Shown: positions 1-27,967 of the stretch, piece after piece
How positions within the stretch are numbered: the stretch's first letter is position 1
How the letters are laid out: every line of letters begins with the position of its first letter
NCBI RefSeq assembly: GCF_052324685.1
Contig: NC_135214.1
Location: 1,345,001 to 1,409,000, forward strand
Length of the DNA: 64,000 bases
Reading direction: 5' to 3'
Source: Brachyhypopomus gauderio
Taxonomy: Eukaryota > Chordata > Actinopteri > Gymnotiformes > Hypopomidae
Position numbers and translations under genes: made by a program
The notes under the pieces: generated by a model
The model's database searches: none
Seen by the model: only the letters and a program-made list of their open reading frames with translations
What the model was told of the DNA's origin: nothing

Positions 1-110
1 AGAGCAAGTGTTTGGCAGGTGTGTTATTTATGCAGTGGGGGGGGGGGGGTCGTCATTTCCAGACTTGCTTCTCTTCATGACAGGCTTTGCTTCTCCTCCC
101 TCCCACTCAT

Positions 111-282
<172 letters not shown>

Positions 283-409
283 CACTCCCCCTCTCCCTCT
301 CTCCCCCTCTCTCCTCCTCCTTCTCCCTCTCACTCATTCTCCTCTCACACAGTTTCTCTGTCTGAGCATTAATGTGCCTAGTCATCAATCCACCTGTCAC
401 TGCAAGGTG

Positions 410-410
<1 letters not shown>

Positions 411-446
<36 letters not shown>

Positions 447-454
447 CTGGGCAT

Positions 455-494
<40 letters not shown>
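411..494. repeat. Two (CA)n tracts
   Basis: Two CA runs (about 411-442 and 460-494) separated by a short unique spacer. Confidence 0.95.
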
Positions 495-1041
495 CCCCTG
501 AACTGCTGTCTCCAGATCACCACGTTTACACCCCTGTAATCCATTTCTAAACGCTCCTGTCTCTCTCCATCCATTTTGAATTTCTGTCTCACCTCTACTC
601 CACCCCTCCCTCTTTCCATCTCCCCTCCCCTCCCCCTCTACTCCACCCCCACCCTCTTCATGCAACGCGGCTGCTCAAAAGATGAAGATCCCGTCGGGGA
701 GATGACTCGACAGAAGCTTGTACTTCGTTAATCACAGGGAAGGAAAGAAAAACACTCTTGAAGGGAAGAGAGACCTTGTGTCTGCCTCCTATAACACACG
801 CCTGCTTCAGTTTGCATTTTGAAGAGGATTATTGATTAGGAACGAACAGTCAGAAAGCAAAGAGGTTTGGTATCTGCTCGTGCGCCTACTCTTCATCAGA
901 GCTACAGCTAGTCTGCTAGGACACAGGAGGCTGGGAGAGGTTACACACTTGTGTGATCTCTCCATTTTGTGTTTCAAGACATGTGGAAGAGTTCTGATTT
1001 GGTCTACAATTTGAGTCTCCTCATAAAAGTTAGCTGGCAAG

Positions 1042-1043
<2 letters not shown>

Positions 1044-1085
<42 letters not shown>
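1044..1085. repeat. (GT)n microsatellite
   Basis: About 42 bp of uninterrupted TG dinucleotide. A second, shorter run lies at 1678-1706. Confidence 0.95.
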
Positions 1086-1086
<1 letters not shown>

Positions 1087-2816
1087 TACGTTCATGCCCA
1101 TGTGTCGGGTTAGTAAGTAGAGCAAAACCAGTCTGCTCCTCTACGGGTGGTCCTCAGATTTTGAAGTGAAATAAGAAAATAACAACCTGCCTGCAAACGG
1201 AATAAAGAAAAGGTTCACTTTAAAGAGGCTGGAAAAAAAAGTCCATCAGTCAGGACTCTGACTTTTAACAGGCGTAGTGGGGACACAGCCCAACCCAGCC
1301 CACAGCATCGGTAGGGAATGTTAGCACAGGGCTCCAGTTACAGTCAGGCAGAATGGGGCTGCCACATGTGTTTAGCTGCAGTGCTGATCGCTCCACCCTG
1401 CTCTGATTAGAGGTGTTTACGCAGGTCATATGATCTCCAGTGACAATAGGACCAGACCCAGGTCTAAATCTGAAGCAAAAACACCAGCGTAATGAGGACC
1501 AGGCCAGGTTTCTCCCTTGTTGCCTTCAGACCATGACAGGTCCAATCTCAACGCCTGCACCTGATTGGAAGAGGCCTGCACTCATTCCTTTTCTTTTTTT
1601 CATTTTTTCGCTCTTAATTGTTTTCCTCGCATGCCGAGAGAGGTATTTTTAAAGCAGGAGCTTGGGTGGAGGTGTTGCTGTGTGTGTGTGTGTGTGTGTG
1701 TGTGTAGTGTCTCCATTGTTTACGTAAGAAAGTGCAGGAGCTCTGATTCAGTGGGAGGAGACGGTGGGACATTAGTGTAGGCTAGCATTACAAGGCACGT
1801 TGATCTGGAGGCTTTCTGAAAAGTGATCGTGTCATAATCCATCACAATTTTGTTATGAGCTATCAAATCTCCACATACACCGGCATTTTGACATCTGTTT
1901 CTTTTAGACTGAGAGCTGTGAGCAGTCACCAACATCACTGTGTCCGGAGAGAAACAGAAGAATGTTGTACTGCCGCTACTTAACACATAACAGCAACGAC
2001 CATGACCCCAGGCACACGCTGAACCGGAACAGCGCACTAAGCAGAAGGACAAGACAACCTTTCAATGCTCCCTGACCCTAAAACCCAAGCGAATCAAACA
2101 CGGAACATCCCTCAACAACACAGATGGAAATGGACCGGGAACAGGAAGTCGACCAGGAAGAGGCACGAACCAATCGGATCCAGGTGCTATCTTAACTGCT
2201 GTGCTCTCTCTCTCGCACTCCCTACCAGTATTCAAACAAAGTTCTAACATCTAATGCACCGTAAATAATACATTTGCTAAATCAGCATCTCATCCCATCC
2301 AGAAGACGCTCTCCAAGCGACTGCCAAAGGACGAGAGCGCTATGGGCAGCTGTCGGGTATCTGCCTGGGCGTGGCGTGGAGTCGGTCCGGCGGTGGGGAG
2401 ATGTCCGGATGGCCTCGATGAGGTGAGTGCAGAGACTCGGAGACACCGGCATCAGCAAAACCTGATCCGTCCAAGCCCAAGTCCTGACCTCCGAGGTGCC
2501 TGGACCCTGCAGCGCTTGGAGAAGCACTTCTACTTCCTGGAACCATCTTCTTGATCAGAGGTTTCCATCCTCTACAAAGTCAGTGGTTAGTAAATCCAAT
2601 TATTGCATATTAATGTATTATGAGGCACCAGGTGATGTTTTTAAAGCACATTGTAGGATCTGATTATGCTCATCATTGTAGAAACCACTATAGACCCTTA
2701 AGGAAAACTGGTGGTTACTTTCCATAGGACGATGTTCTCGTGAACAACGGACACCACATTGGACTGGGTGACCGAGCTGTGGGGTAAAGAAGAGCAGACT
2801 AACCAATCAGACGAGA

Positions 2817-3316
2817 NNNNNNNNNNNNNNNNNNNNNNNNNNNNNNNNNNNNNNNNNNNNNNNNNNNNNNNNNNNNNNNNNNNNNNNNNNNNNNNNNNNN
2901 NNNNNNNNNNNNNNNNNNNNNNNNNNNNNNNNNNNNNNNNNNNNNNNNNNNNNNNNNNNNNNNNNNNNNNNNNNNNNNNNNNNNNNNNNNNNNNNNNNNN
3001 NNNNNNNNNNNNNNNNNNNNNNNNNNNNNNNNNNNNNNNNNNNNNNNNNNNNNNNNNNNNNNNNNNNNNNNNNNNNNNNNNNNNNNNNNNNNNNNNNNNN
3101 NNNNNNNNNNNNNNNNNNNNNNNNNNNNNNNNNNNNNNNNNNNNNNNNNNNNNNNNNNNNNNNNNNNNNNNNNNNNNNNNNNNNNNNNNNNNNNNNNNNN
3201 NNNNNNNNNNNNNNNNNNNNNNNNNNNNNNNNNNNNNNNNNNNNNNNNNNNNNNNNNNNNNNNNNNNNNNNNNNNNNNNNNNNNNNNNNNNNNNNNNNNN
3301 NNNNNNNNNNNNNNNN
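2817..3316. other. Assembly gap, 500 N
   Basis: Exactly 500 N, probably a placeholder length. The right flank (3317-3380) is a degenerate CCACACCCTG/CCCTGCC tandem, which suggests a GC-rich tandem repeat stopped the assembly. Open frames drawn across it are artefacts. Confidence 0.99.
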
Positions 3317-3778
3317 TGCCACACCCTGCCACACCCGCCCTGCCCTGCCCCCGCCCTGCCACACCCCGCCCCGATTCCCAAAGACACCACAAGAGCCAAG
3401 CCGTCCTCCACCACACTACAAGCCCACACTTCAGTCCTCGGACGTGATATTTTTATAACGAATAACAGAAAACAACTCAACACACCCTAAATTACACGAG
3501 CGATCCCCTTTATAGCTGAACTGGTGAAACAGACAGAATGAAACGGCTGCTCAAGTTAAACGTATAGCAGATAACGCAGGAAACACGTACAGCCTGCGAC
3601 CCCCGAACAAGCGTACACACACACGCGCGTGCACGCAGGACTCCAAACACCTACCTATCCACAGCGCACGTAGCAGACGGAGCGGGCGGAGCATTCGGGA
3701 GCAGCACGACCTCCACCCGCCAAACGCCACGCTGGCGAAAGAGGGCTAACGCGGCGGGATCGCTAGAGTCCTGCGCCC

Positions 3779-3959
3779 TCACACACACACACAAATCAAG
3801 GGAGCGGCGGCTGAGAGACGACACACTGCTCTCTAGCGCTGGTGTGCGCATAAGCGCACACACACACAGACACACACAGACACACACACACACACCAGGA
3901 AGCTTTTAAATCGCACACTTGGGTGCATGTGGCAGGCTCTGCCTGCACTGTGTGTGTGT

Positions 3960-3993
<34 letters not shown>
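3779..3993. repeat. Cluster of (CA)n and (GT)n tracts
   Basis: CA tracts at about 3779-3794 and 3857-3896, then a GT tract at about 3949-3993, within a GC-rich 400-bp block. Confidence 0.9.
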
Positions 3994-3996
<3 letters not shown>

Positions 3997-4152
3997 GAGG
4001 GGCATGATGTGGGACAGCAGGATGGCCGCACCAGTCAGTGCATGAGAGAAATGGCAGCAGCACATCATTCCTAATTGTGGAATGTAACTCCCTCTCTCTC
4101 CCTCTCCCCCTCCCTGGTCATGTGAGACATTGAAACAACCTTCCCGTCCAGC

Positions 4153-4168
4153 TGCCCCCCCCCCCCCC

Positions 4169-4226
<58 letters not shown>
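4153..4226. repeat. Poly-C tract
   Basis: Roughly 74 bp of C with a single A. The minus (KDM6A sense) strand is therefore a long G run. The exact length is unreliable in any assembly. Confidence 0.95.
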
Positions 4227-4228
<2 letters not shown>

Positions 4229-4720
4229 CTAACGGAGGACGTCCAGACCGGCTTCGGGACGGCAGAGCGGGACACAGGAAGTGCTCCCCCATGGGGACGA
4301 GTGATTGGGGGAGGTGAGTGGGGGGCGGAGCCAGCAGATCCTCACTACGCCGCCTCCTCTCTTCCCTTCTTAGGCAACACGAGCCAGATGGCTACCCAGC
4401 ATGCTCAAGTTGACAAAAACAAGAGGGCGGAGCCATGCTACAATAACTCCGCCTCCAGTTTCTGCAAATATCACAAGAGACCAAGGAAAACCATGACGGA
4501 GCAGGTACGTAAAGGCACACGTACGCAACATCTGTTCAGAAAAGCCTTACTGATCTTACTGCAATCATGTCACAGTGCAATGAAAATCCTAGTTTTAAAG
4601 ACGCGTGCATTACGGAAGTACATAACTGCATTTCACTGGCCTCGCTACATACATGAGAGAAAAACAAGTGGGCACCCAAACCATCAAAAATATGTACAAA
4701 CCACTGCACATGTGCAAGAA

Positions 4721-4721
<1 letters not shown>

Positions 4722-4811
<90 letters not shown>
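4722..4811. repeat. (CA)n microsatellite
   Basis: About 90 bp of uninterrupted CA. Confidence 0.98.
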
Positions 4812-4813
<2 letters not shown>

Positions 4814-5718
4814 TAGGACAGAGCCATCCTCAGACTTCCTGTGTCTGAGAAGGGCACGTGAGCAAACGCAGCGCGTGTGCTGGTGCAGGGAATTAGGGTG
4901 GTGACCTCAGACTCCACCCACCAGGCCTGAAGCCAAACTGAAGAAATTAAACCCCTAGACTTAAATCACACTTCAGAATTAAAGTCCTCTATTCTGAGTG
5001 GAACAGATTTACATTACCAACTGATACACAATCAAATACCTTATTTTAGCTTATTTGTCCAAGGTCTGATACATCTGTGAGGATTTACCAAAAAAGTCAT
5101 GAAAAACACATTGCAGGACAGAAGAGCGCTCACCTGAGACACTGGACCAGAGGAAGACGATGCTACGTCATGTGCTATCCCCATAAACCAGGACGCGTCT
5201 CCAGTCCACTCCAGTACTTCCATTTCTGGACTCACTAATAACTCTTTCATAAACCTCCGTCTATAGTACCTATAACATTCTCAGCCTTGAGATATTAATG
5301 CCAGCACTACGCAGAACCACGCAACATTACAAGCCACAACACAATTCAGTAAATTGTAAACCTCGGACCCAAAAGGTGTGGAACGGAACCGACAAGCCTC
5401 AGAGTCAAATCAGGAAGATGGACCTCCTGGAGAAGAAGGTCCAGATGTAAAGCTCCTCAAACAGAACCCGAGGACACCAGTAACTCCTCAAACACAGAAG
5501 CAACATCCAACCACTTCACATCTGAACAAAACCGAGAACAAAACTCCAGCGATTAATCCTGCAAACTGCACATTCATGGTCCCCAAACGCAAAGGTGTGC
5601 AGAACTGTGGACAAGACATTATTAAAGCAACAATTAAAATGATCGGGTCTGCTTTGGGAGAACATCACACTTGGCTTCAGAACTGCGTTTAAAGAGACAC
5701 AATGTTAAGCTGTCCTAC

Positions 5719-22902
<17,184 letters not shown>

Positions 22903-23500
22903 GGGCAAAACCCCGAGACGCGCCGCCGGATCAACGTTCGGGCCGAACCTCTGCACGTCCGCGCGGGTCCAGACGCGCGACGGATCCGTTAGGAGAAAAA
23001 AAAACCCTTTTTAAACAAGCTTTCTTTTCACATTGTCTTCAGAGATTCTCTTTCTGTTTTCAGAGAGCGCGTCGGGCGTGCAACAATGTCGCGGTTCTTA
23101 TTTTTCCTTTAAGCGTTAAACGTTTTAATGTTGCAACATCTGAAACTTCCCCCCTTTAGTCGCCACCTCAAACTTGTTATAATTGTGTCACTCAAGCGAA
23201 CCCACGCCGCCGTTTGGGCAACGCCTTCTCCGTCGCCTTAGCCAATAGCCGCGTCCGTGTGTGAGCACGTGACCCGCCTCGTCTCGGGATCCCTCTTTTT
23301 CATAAACTTTCAAAGGGGGAGGATGAATAACAAACCCCCTCAACTTTACGCTATCTATTCGTCCATTCCGATTGGCGCGCACGTCTGTATTTTGATGACG
23401 TGTTTCAGATGTGAGTGATCCTATTGGTTGAAACTGCTGTCCTTTTAAGGGCCCTGTGTAGCCAGTGATGGGCGCTTCGGACACTGTTGCCAGTTCCGCT
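22903..23500 (-). promoter_or_regulatory. KDM6A CpG-rich promoter region
   Basis: GC- and CpG-rich DNA continuous with exon 1. Visible elements: CCAAT at 23242-23246, E-box CACGTGAC at 23266-23273, inverted CCAAT (ATTGG) at 23371-23375 and 23423-23427, and a CRE-like TGACGTG at 23396-23402. No TATA box is evident near the gene. The transcription start cannot be placed from sequence alone. Confidence 0.55.
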
Positions 23501-23706
23501 CAATATAAGCGTTTTGTGGATAGTTCTTACTCCAATGTCGCGATTTGCGGTTTGGGCCTAAAATAAAACTATTAGAACATTTGGATGTTTGTCAAAGGTT
23601 TTTTTTTATGTCACAAAATACACATATTCGAGTTAGTTCCCAAACTAACATACATTAGTGCTAGCTAATGCTTTATAAGATGCATTTTGTATGCTTTGAT
23701 CGTATA

Positions 23707-23708
<2 letters not shown>

Positions 23709-23749
<41 letters not shown>
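23709..23749. repeat. (GT)n microsatellite
   Basis: TG run directly abutting the target-site duplication of the MITE at 23756. Confidence 0.95.
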
Positions 23750-23755
23750 TATATG

Positions 23756-24102
23756 CATGGACGTAGTTTTGATTTCATAAGTGGGGGGGACACAACCTGG
23801 GGTGGCGAACTGTTGAGCGGGGGGGGGGGGGGGGGGGTTGAATGAAAATTGTTGAGCGCTGTGAACAAAAATTGTTGAGCGGGGGGGGGGGGGGGGGGGG
23901 AGCTCGGAGCTGCATGATCCTAGTGCTAGATTTGTCGCTATTTGGATATTGTTTTTTTAACCGTTAAAAAGTGGGGGGGACATGACTTCGTCGCTACTTA
24001 AATATTTGGTTTTAACTGTAAAAACTGGGGGGGACCAAAACCGGCTTTTGAAAAAGTGGGGGGGACATGTCCCCCCCGTCCCCCCCCAAAACTACGTCCG
24101 TG
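23756..24102. mobile_element. hAT-type MITE with 8-bp TSD and G-runs
   Basis: Ends CATGGACGTAGTTTTG and the inverted CAAAACTACGTCCGTG. The flanks are the exact 8-bp repeat GATATATG at 23748-23755 and 24103-24110. The interior has two long G runs (about 23819-23838 and 23880-23900) and several shorter GGGGGGG blocks. It is non-coding and lies between the divergent KDM6A and FUNDC1 genes. Confidence 0.9.
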
Positions 24103-24110
24103 GATATATG

Positions 24111-25429
24111 ATATATATCATACATTTTTATAAACATGTCAAATGAATAGAATTTATGGCTTGTGCAGTCTCTTTATTTTGTCCTGGTAAATTAAAAGAA
24201 TACACGAATAGTTACAAACTAGTTACAACCAGTTAAACAATCCTATACATTGCTGGTGTTTTTAAGAAGTTCAATTCAGTAACATTTATCAGAACACATG
24301 CTAATTAAGTACGTAGAAAAAAGGACACAATCTGACAGATGATGAATTCAGATACCGTTCCATACCAGAAAGGACTCAGAGGAAGTGAAATTGTGAATTA
24401 TTTACGTTTATTCTGCCTGCAGCTGGCTGATGCATGGACCTCTTGACAGTATCACAGGCATTAAGGAATATCTTTTAAAACCAGAATTTTAGGATCCCTG
24501 ACACGCTGGTTCCTAATATTATTCTCTTCTGTATTTGATTGTGCAACTATAAAATAACACGAGGCCTCAAAAGAAAAACACAAACAAAAATAAATATGAA
24601 AAGAAAATAATTAGTTGGTTATAGTCACTTGGTTGATTTAAACATGCTCTGAGAGTTCCCACATGATCACTGAGTAGGCTATGCCATAGTAATGGGGCTG
24701 GAGTTCATTATTTTTATGGATATGAATTCATTTCTAATGCTGCATAATTCAGGATCTCATTATCATGTAGTGACATCACTATATACATATACACATATAC
24801 TGTAACTACACAGCAGCATATGGAGAATGGTGAGAATTTCCCTCATAAAGTTATTGACTGGAAAGCTTTAACTAGATGCCATATGGCCCAAATGAAATGG
24901 GCAGGTTTGCTTTCGTAAAGTGTTCAGTCAATGAAGAAATGCAAAAACAAGCGCAATAATATCGATACTATTAATATCTCCCTATCAGATACATTGGAAT
25001 TGGTGGTGAAGTGATTTTTATAAAGTCGCCATCATAGCCATGTACCGGTCACAGCTATTTCACAAATAAACAATGAAACCTTAACATAGCACACAAAGAA
25101 CGAGGTTCACATCTCCATGAAGTGTTTTCACAGTGTTTTAATGCACATTTGATAGCGTCATATTTTAGTAGCAGCTTAAATTTAACAGACCTAACGGTTA
25201 TAAACCTAGGTGATTTCCGTCAAAAGAAACTTTCGATGTACCGCCTATAGTGTTTGTCATTGCTCTGTTTTGAATGACATCTTGCTTTCTTGAACGGTCG
25301 CGTCGTTAATTATCGTCGGTTTCAATCACCACACTCGCTGTAAACAGATCTAAACAAACTCGCTAAAGTTGTTTTGGAGCACAGTAGCTGTTTGGCTGAT
25401 GTCGCTGCGTTGTGTTGCATTTTCTAAAG
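24111..25429. other. Intergenic, KDM6A-FUNDC1
   Basis: AT-rich and unremarkable until about 25250, where GC content rises toward FUNDC1. No gene seen. Confidence 0.6.
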
Positions 25430-25556
25430 GCGTTTCGTGTGCGTAGCCCGCAGCCCGTGTGCGCAGACAGCGCAGGCAGCGCAAACAGCGCAGGCAGCGC
25501 AGGGTTCTTGCGTGGTGGCGAAGCAGCAGTTGTCAACATTGCTGATCCCGTGTAAA
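25430..25556 (+). promoter_or_regulatory. FUNDC1 proximal promoter / 5-prime leader
   Basis: CpG-rich sequence holding a short tandem of GCGCAGGCA/GCGCAAACA units (about 25465-25503) preceded by GTGTGCGCAGACAGCGCAGG. TGCGCA followed by GCGC resembles NRF1 half-sites. No TATA box is seen. Confidence 0.45.
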
Positions 25557-25575
25557 ATGGCGGATCGCGGAGAAG
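25557..25575 (+). CDS. fundc1: FUNDC1 exon 1 (coding)
   Basis: ATG GCG GAT CGC GGA GAA G then donor GTAAAT; six codons plus one base. It is short, as in other vertebrate FUNDC1 genes. Intron 1 is 813 bp. Confidence 0.85.
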
Positions 25576-27128
25576 GTAAATTGCTATTTATTCTAATATG
25601 CATCGAAATGAATGATGCTGTTCCACATTAATCAATTTATTATGACCTCGAGGAGAGACACTGGTGTTTGAAACGTGCTCGTCATGCATCTATCAGCTTT
25701 TGTTGCGAGTTAATGTATAACTCAGTTGTGGCAGTCCACGCTAATTCAGTCATCTCTTGATTAAACTGATGCGAACATTTTTTATGAATTTGTAAGTCAT
25801 ATTTCTTAGTCTTAGGTCCTGCCCATCATGGTGTAAGGATAGACGGAACCTGAATTAATCGTCTTTCATTACATGCAATGAATATTACCTGCACATTTTA
25901 TTTCACATGACAGGACAAAATGAAAACAGCATTTTCTGATTTTGTTTTGCCTGCTATGGTAGCAAATTGAAATGATTGACAGGAAACGTTACGTAACGGT
26001 GCAGAACTCATAAAACGGTGAACTACGGGACCGGGGCCTTCACCAGTGCAATACCCAGCTTAAGTTTACAGATTTATTTCACATAAGAATCCTGGACCTC
26101 CCTGAATTAAGGTTACAAATATACCTACAAATTGTACATACATGTGTACCATTAATTTTGGATAAAACTGAGATATCTTTGAAACCATTCTTCGTAGAAA
26201 GATCTTAACAGGAATCTGAGAGGCCTGGTTGTTGTCTCTATGTAATGGAGTAACGCAGGCATCAGTCTGTACTAGGTGGTGGACTTCTTCAGCAAATGCA
26301 AGACTTTTCTCTTCTCAATCTGGAAAGATGAGTAGGCTAACATTATCAAAGCGCTTCTCTCAAATGCTCTTGTTTTGACCCCGTGTAGAAGCAGAGAGCG
26401 AGGACGAGCTGTATGAGGTGGTGGACATCACGGACTACGCTAGGAGACATCAGTGGTGGAGTCGAGTGTTTGGGAACAGCACTGGCCCCATTGCAGAAAA
26501 GTACTCGGTGGCCACGCAAATCATGATGGGGGGCGTTACAGGCTGGTAAAGACAGACATCAGACATTACGGTTTCTTTTACGATCCTCTGCATGCATAGA
26601 CTGAATTGTCAAATACCTGTTCCTCAGTCCAAACCGAAGCAATTGAGGGAACTTTCGTCTGTTTTAGGTGTGCTGGTTATTTATTTCAGAAGGTGGGGAA
26701 AATTACAGCAACTGCAGTTGGTGGGGGATTCCTTCTGTTACAAGTGAGGGCATTTCAGACACTGCATACATGTTTGTGGGGACATCGCTTTGAATATGTA
26801 ACAGTGACTGTCATTCTTTGTTTCTGCTTGCTTCCAGGTCGCCAATCACAGTGGCTACGTGCAAGTGGACTGGAAGAAAGTGAAGAAGGACGTTAACAAA
26901 GCCAAGAAGCATCTGAAGAAAAAGGCCGACAAAGCAGCTCCTGAGTTTAATTCATTTATTGAAGAGGTATAAAGAATTTAACATATCTAATTACTACTGA
27001 ATAGTAGCACTGCCAATACAGTATCTTAAAGAATATTATTATTATTGCAGTCCACAGAATTTTTGAAGAGAAATATTGTTGTCTCAAGTGGATTCGTTGG
27101 AGGATTTCTGCTGGGACTGGCATCCTAA
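25557..27128 (+). CDS. fundc1: FUNDC1, FUN14-domain mitophagy receptor, complete
   Basis: Outer mitochondrial membrane protein that recruits LC3 in hypoxia-induced mitophagy and acts at ER-mitochondria contacts. Five exons with GT-AG introns: 25557-25575, 26389-26545, 26668-26743, 26838-26966 and 27051-27128. They give 152 codons plus stop (human 155). The N-terminus contains the LC3-interacting motif YEVV (Tyr15) in an acidic context. Then comes the conserved [51 protein letters not shown], a lysine-rich loop, and the C-terminal [12 protein letters not shown]. The three hydrophobic segments fit the FUN14 fold. Identity as FUNDC1 rather than FUNDC2 rests on sequence and on linkage between KDM6A and EFHC2. 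Confidence 0.96.
26389..26545 (+). CDS. fundc1: FUNDC1 exon 2
   Basis: 157 bp. The acceptor region reads GTGTAGAAG, a tandem NAGNAG site; either AG keeps the frame, adding or dropping one glutamate. The exon encodes the YEVV motif, DYARRHQWW and the first hydrophobic segment, ending TG before GTAAAG. Confidence 0.95.
26668..26743 (+). CDS. fundc1: FUNDC1 exon 3
   Basis: 76 bp, acceptor TTTTAG, donor GTGAGG. It encodes [20 protein letters not shown] and FLLLQ, the core FUN14 hydrophobic region. Confidence 0.95.
26838..26966 (+). CDS. fundc1: FUNDC1 exon 4
   Basis: 129 bp, 43 codons, acceptor TTCCAG, donor GTATAA. It encodes [20 protein letters not shown] and the lysine-rich cytosol-facing loop ending FNSFIEE. 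Confidence 0.95.
27051..27128 (+). CDS. fundc1: FUNDC1 exon 5 and stop
   Basis: Acceptor ATTGCAG. It encodes [20 protein letters not shown] then LGLAS and TAA (27126-27128). The final glycine-rich helix is the family hallmark. Confidence 0.96.
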   Translation, partial: STEFLKRNIVVSSGFVGGFLLGLAS

Positions 27129-27370
27129 ATCACAAATGGACCTGCTAAACAGATGGACTCTGCCTATCCAGAGGCGTTTTACACAGAGGCTCAGAAACCA
27201 CGTTTTAAAGACAAAGTTGTTGTTTGAGGGAGAGCTGGGAATTTAGCCAGTACGTCCAGGAAGGATCTAGCTGCACGAGAAGGAAGTGTTGCGTAGTTAA
27301 TAACTGGAAGTCGACAATGTCAATCATTCATCTTTAGTCTTATAGTTACTAATCAGTATTCTCACTGGTC

Positions 27371-27376
27371 AATAAA
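27371..27376 (+). terminator. FUNDC1 polyadenylation signal
   Basis: Canonical AATAAA about 243 bp after the stop codon, followed by A-rich then T/G-containing sequence. It is the only perfect signal in the first 400 bp after the stop. Confidence 0.65.
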
Positions 27377-27779
27377 CTAAAATATTAAAAGCACACCTGG
27401 GGGAGAGGCGATTTACTTGTAACATCTACAACTTTACATGCTGGTAATCTGTGAAAGGCCTATAGACCTGTGATCTGTAAGACATAGTTTTAATCTGTTA
27501 TATAATATGTTATTTTTGTTGTTTCATGAATGGGTACTTGTGTTTTTCCATGTATTTTGTGCATTATGAAACTAATTATGTCAGTGGAATTTCGAATCCT
27601 ATGGTTATATAAAGTATGAATTAACAAATACAGAGTCATTATTTGTGTATTTCGTATTGTATTTATTTCCTATTTACGAGACACCCCCCCACTCCAACAC
27701 CAACTCCAACCGAACTGATCGATTAGTCGGCGGTCACACGACTGTGTTGTGCGTGTGTGCAGGGAATCCTTGACGGTGC

Positions 27780-27925
27780 GATCCGTCAACACGTGATCTG
27801 TTGTGCGTTGCCTAACGACCGATGTTGCAAACGCAGAGTCCCCAGTTTTCCAGGTCGATTTCCAAAGTATCTCAGAAACGTCCAAGGGACATAGCCAGGA
27901 TAGATCATTTAATTAGTGCACCACC
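27780..27925 (+). promoter_or_regulatory. EFHC2 promoter with RFX-like X-box
   Basis: GTTGCCTAACGAC at 27807-27819 resembles an RFX X-box (GTTGCC, 2-bp spacer, RGYAAC-like half) with two mismatches in the second half. It lies 107 bp before the ATG. An E-box CACGTG is at 27791-27796. RFX factors control many ciliary genes and EFHC2 is axonemal, so this is a reasonable but unproven site. Confidence 0.4.
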
Positions 27926-27967
27926 ATGGCCTTACCTCTGCTCCCTGGAAATTCAGTCAACAAAAAT
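27926..27967 (+). CDS. efhc2: EFHC2 exon 1 (coding)
   Basis: 14 codons, [14 protein letters not shown], donor GTAAGT. The start has a full Kozak consensus. Confidence 0.95.

Noticed and set aside
2698-3490. Open frames of about 200-260 codons
   Set aside because: They run through the 500-base N gap and exist only because N was translated as X.
3651-3893. GC-rich minus-strand open frame as an extra KDM6A exon
   Set aside because: No similarity to UTX, ends in repeats, and no convincing splice sites.
5131-5250. Minus-strand donor-like CTCAGGTGAG as KDM6A exon 7
   Set aside because: The upstream open sequence does not encode HFQLAL or any UTX segment, and no pyrimidine-rich acceptor precedes it.
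22903-22956. In-frame upstream extension of KDM6A exon 1
   Set aside because: The upstream open frame begins at GTG, not ATG; the known UTX N-terminus starts at the ATG at 22902.
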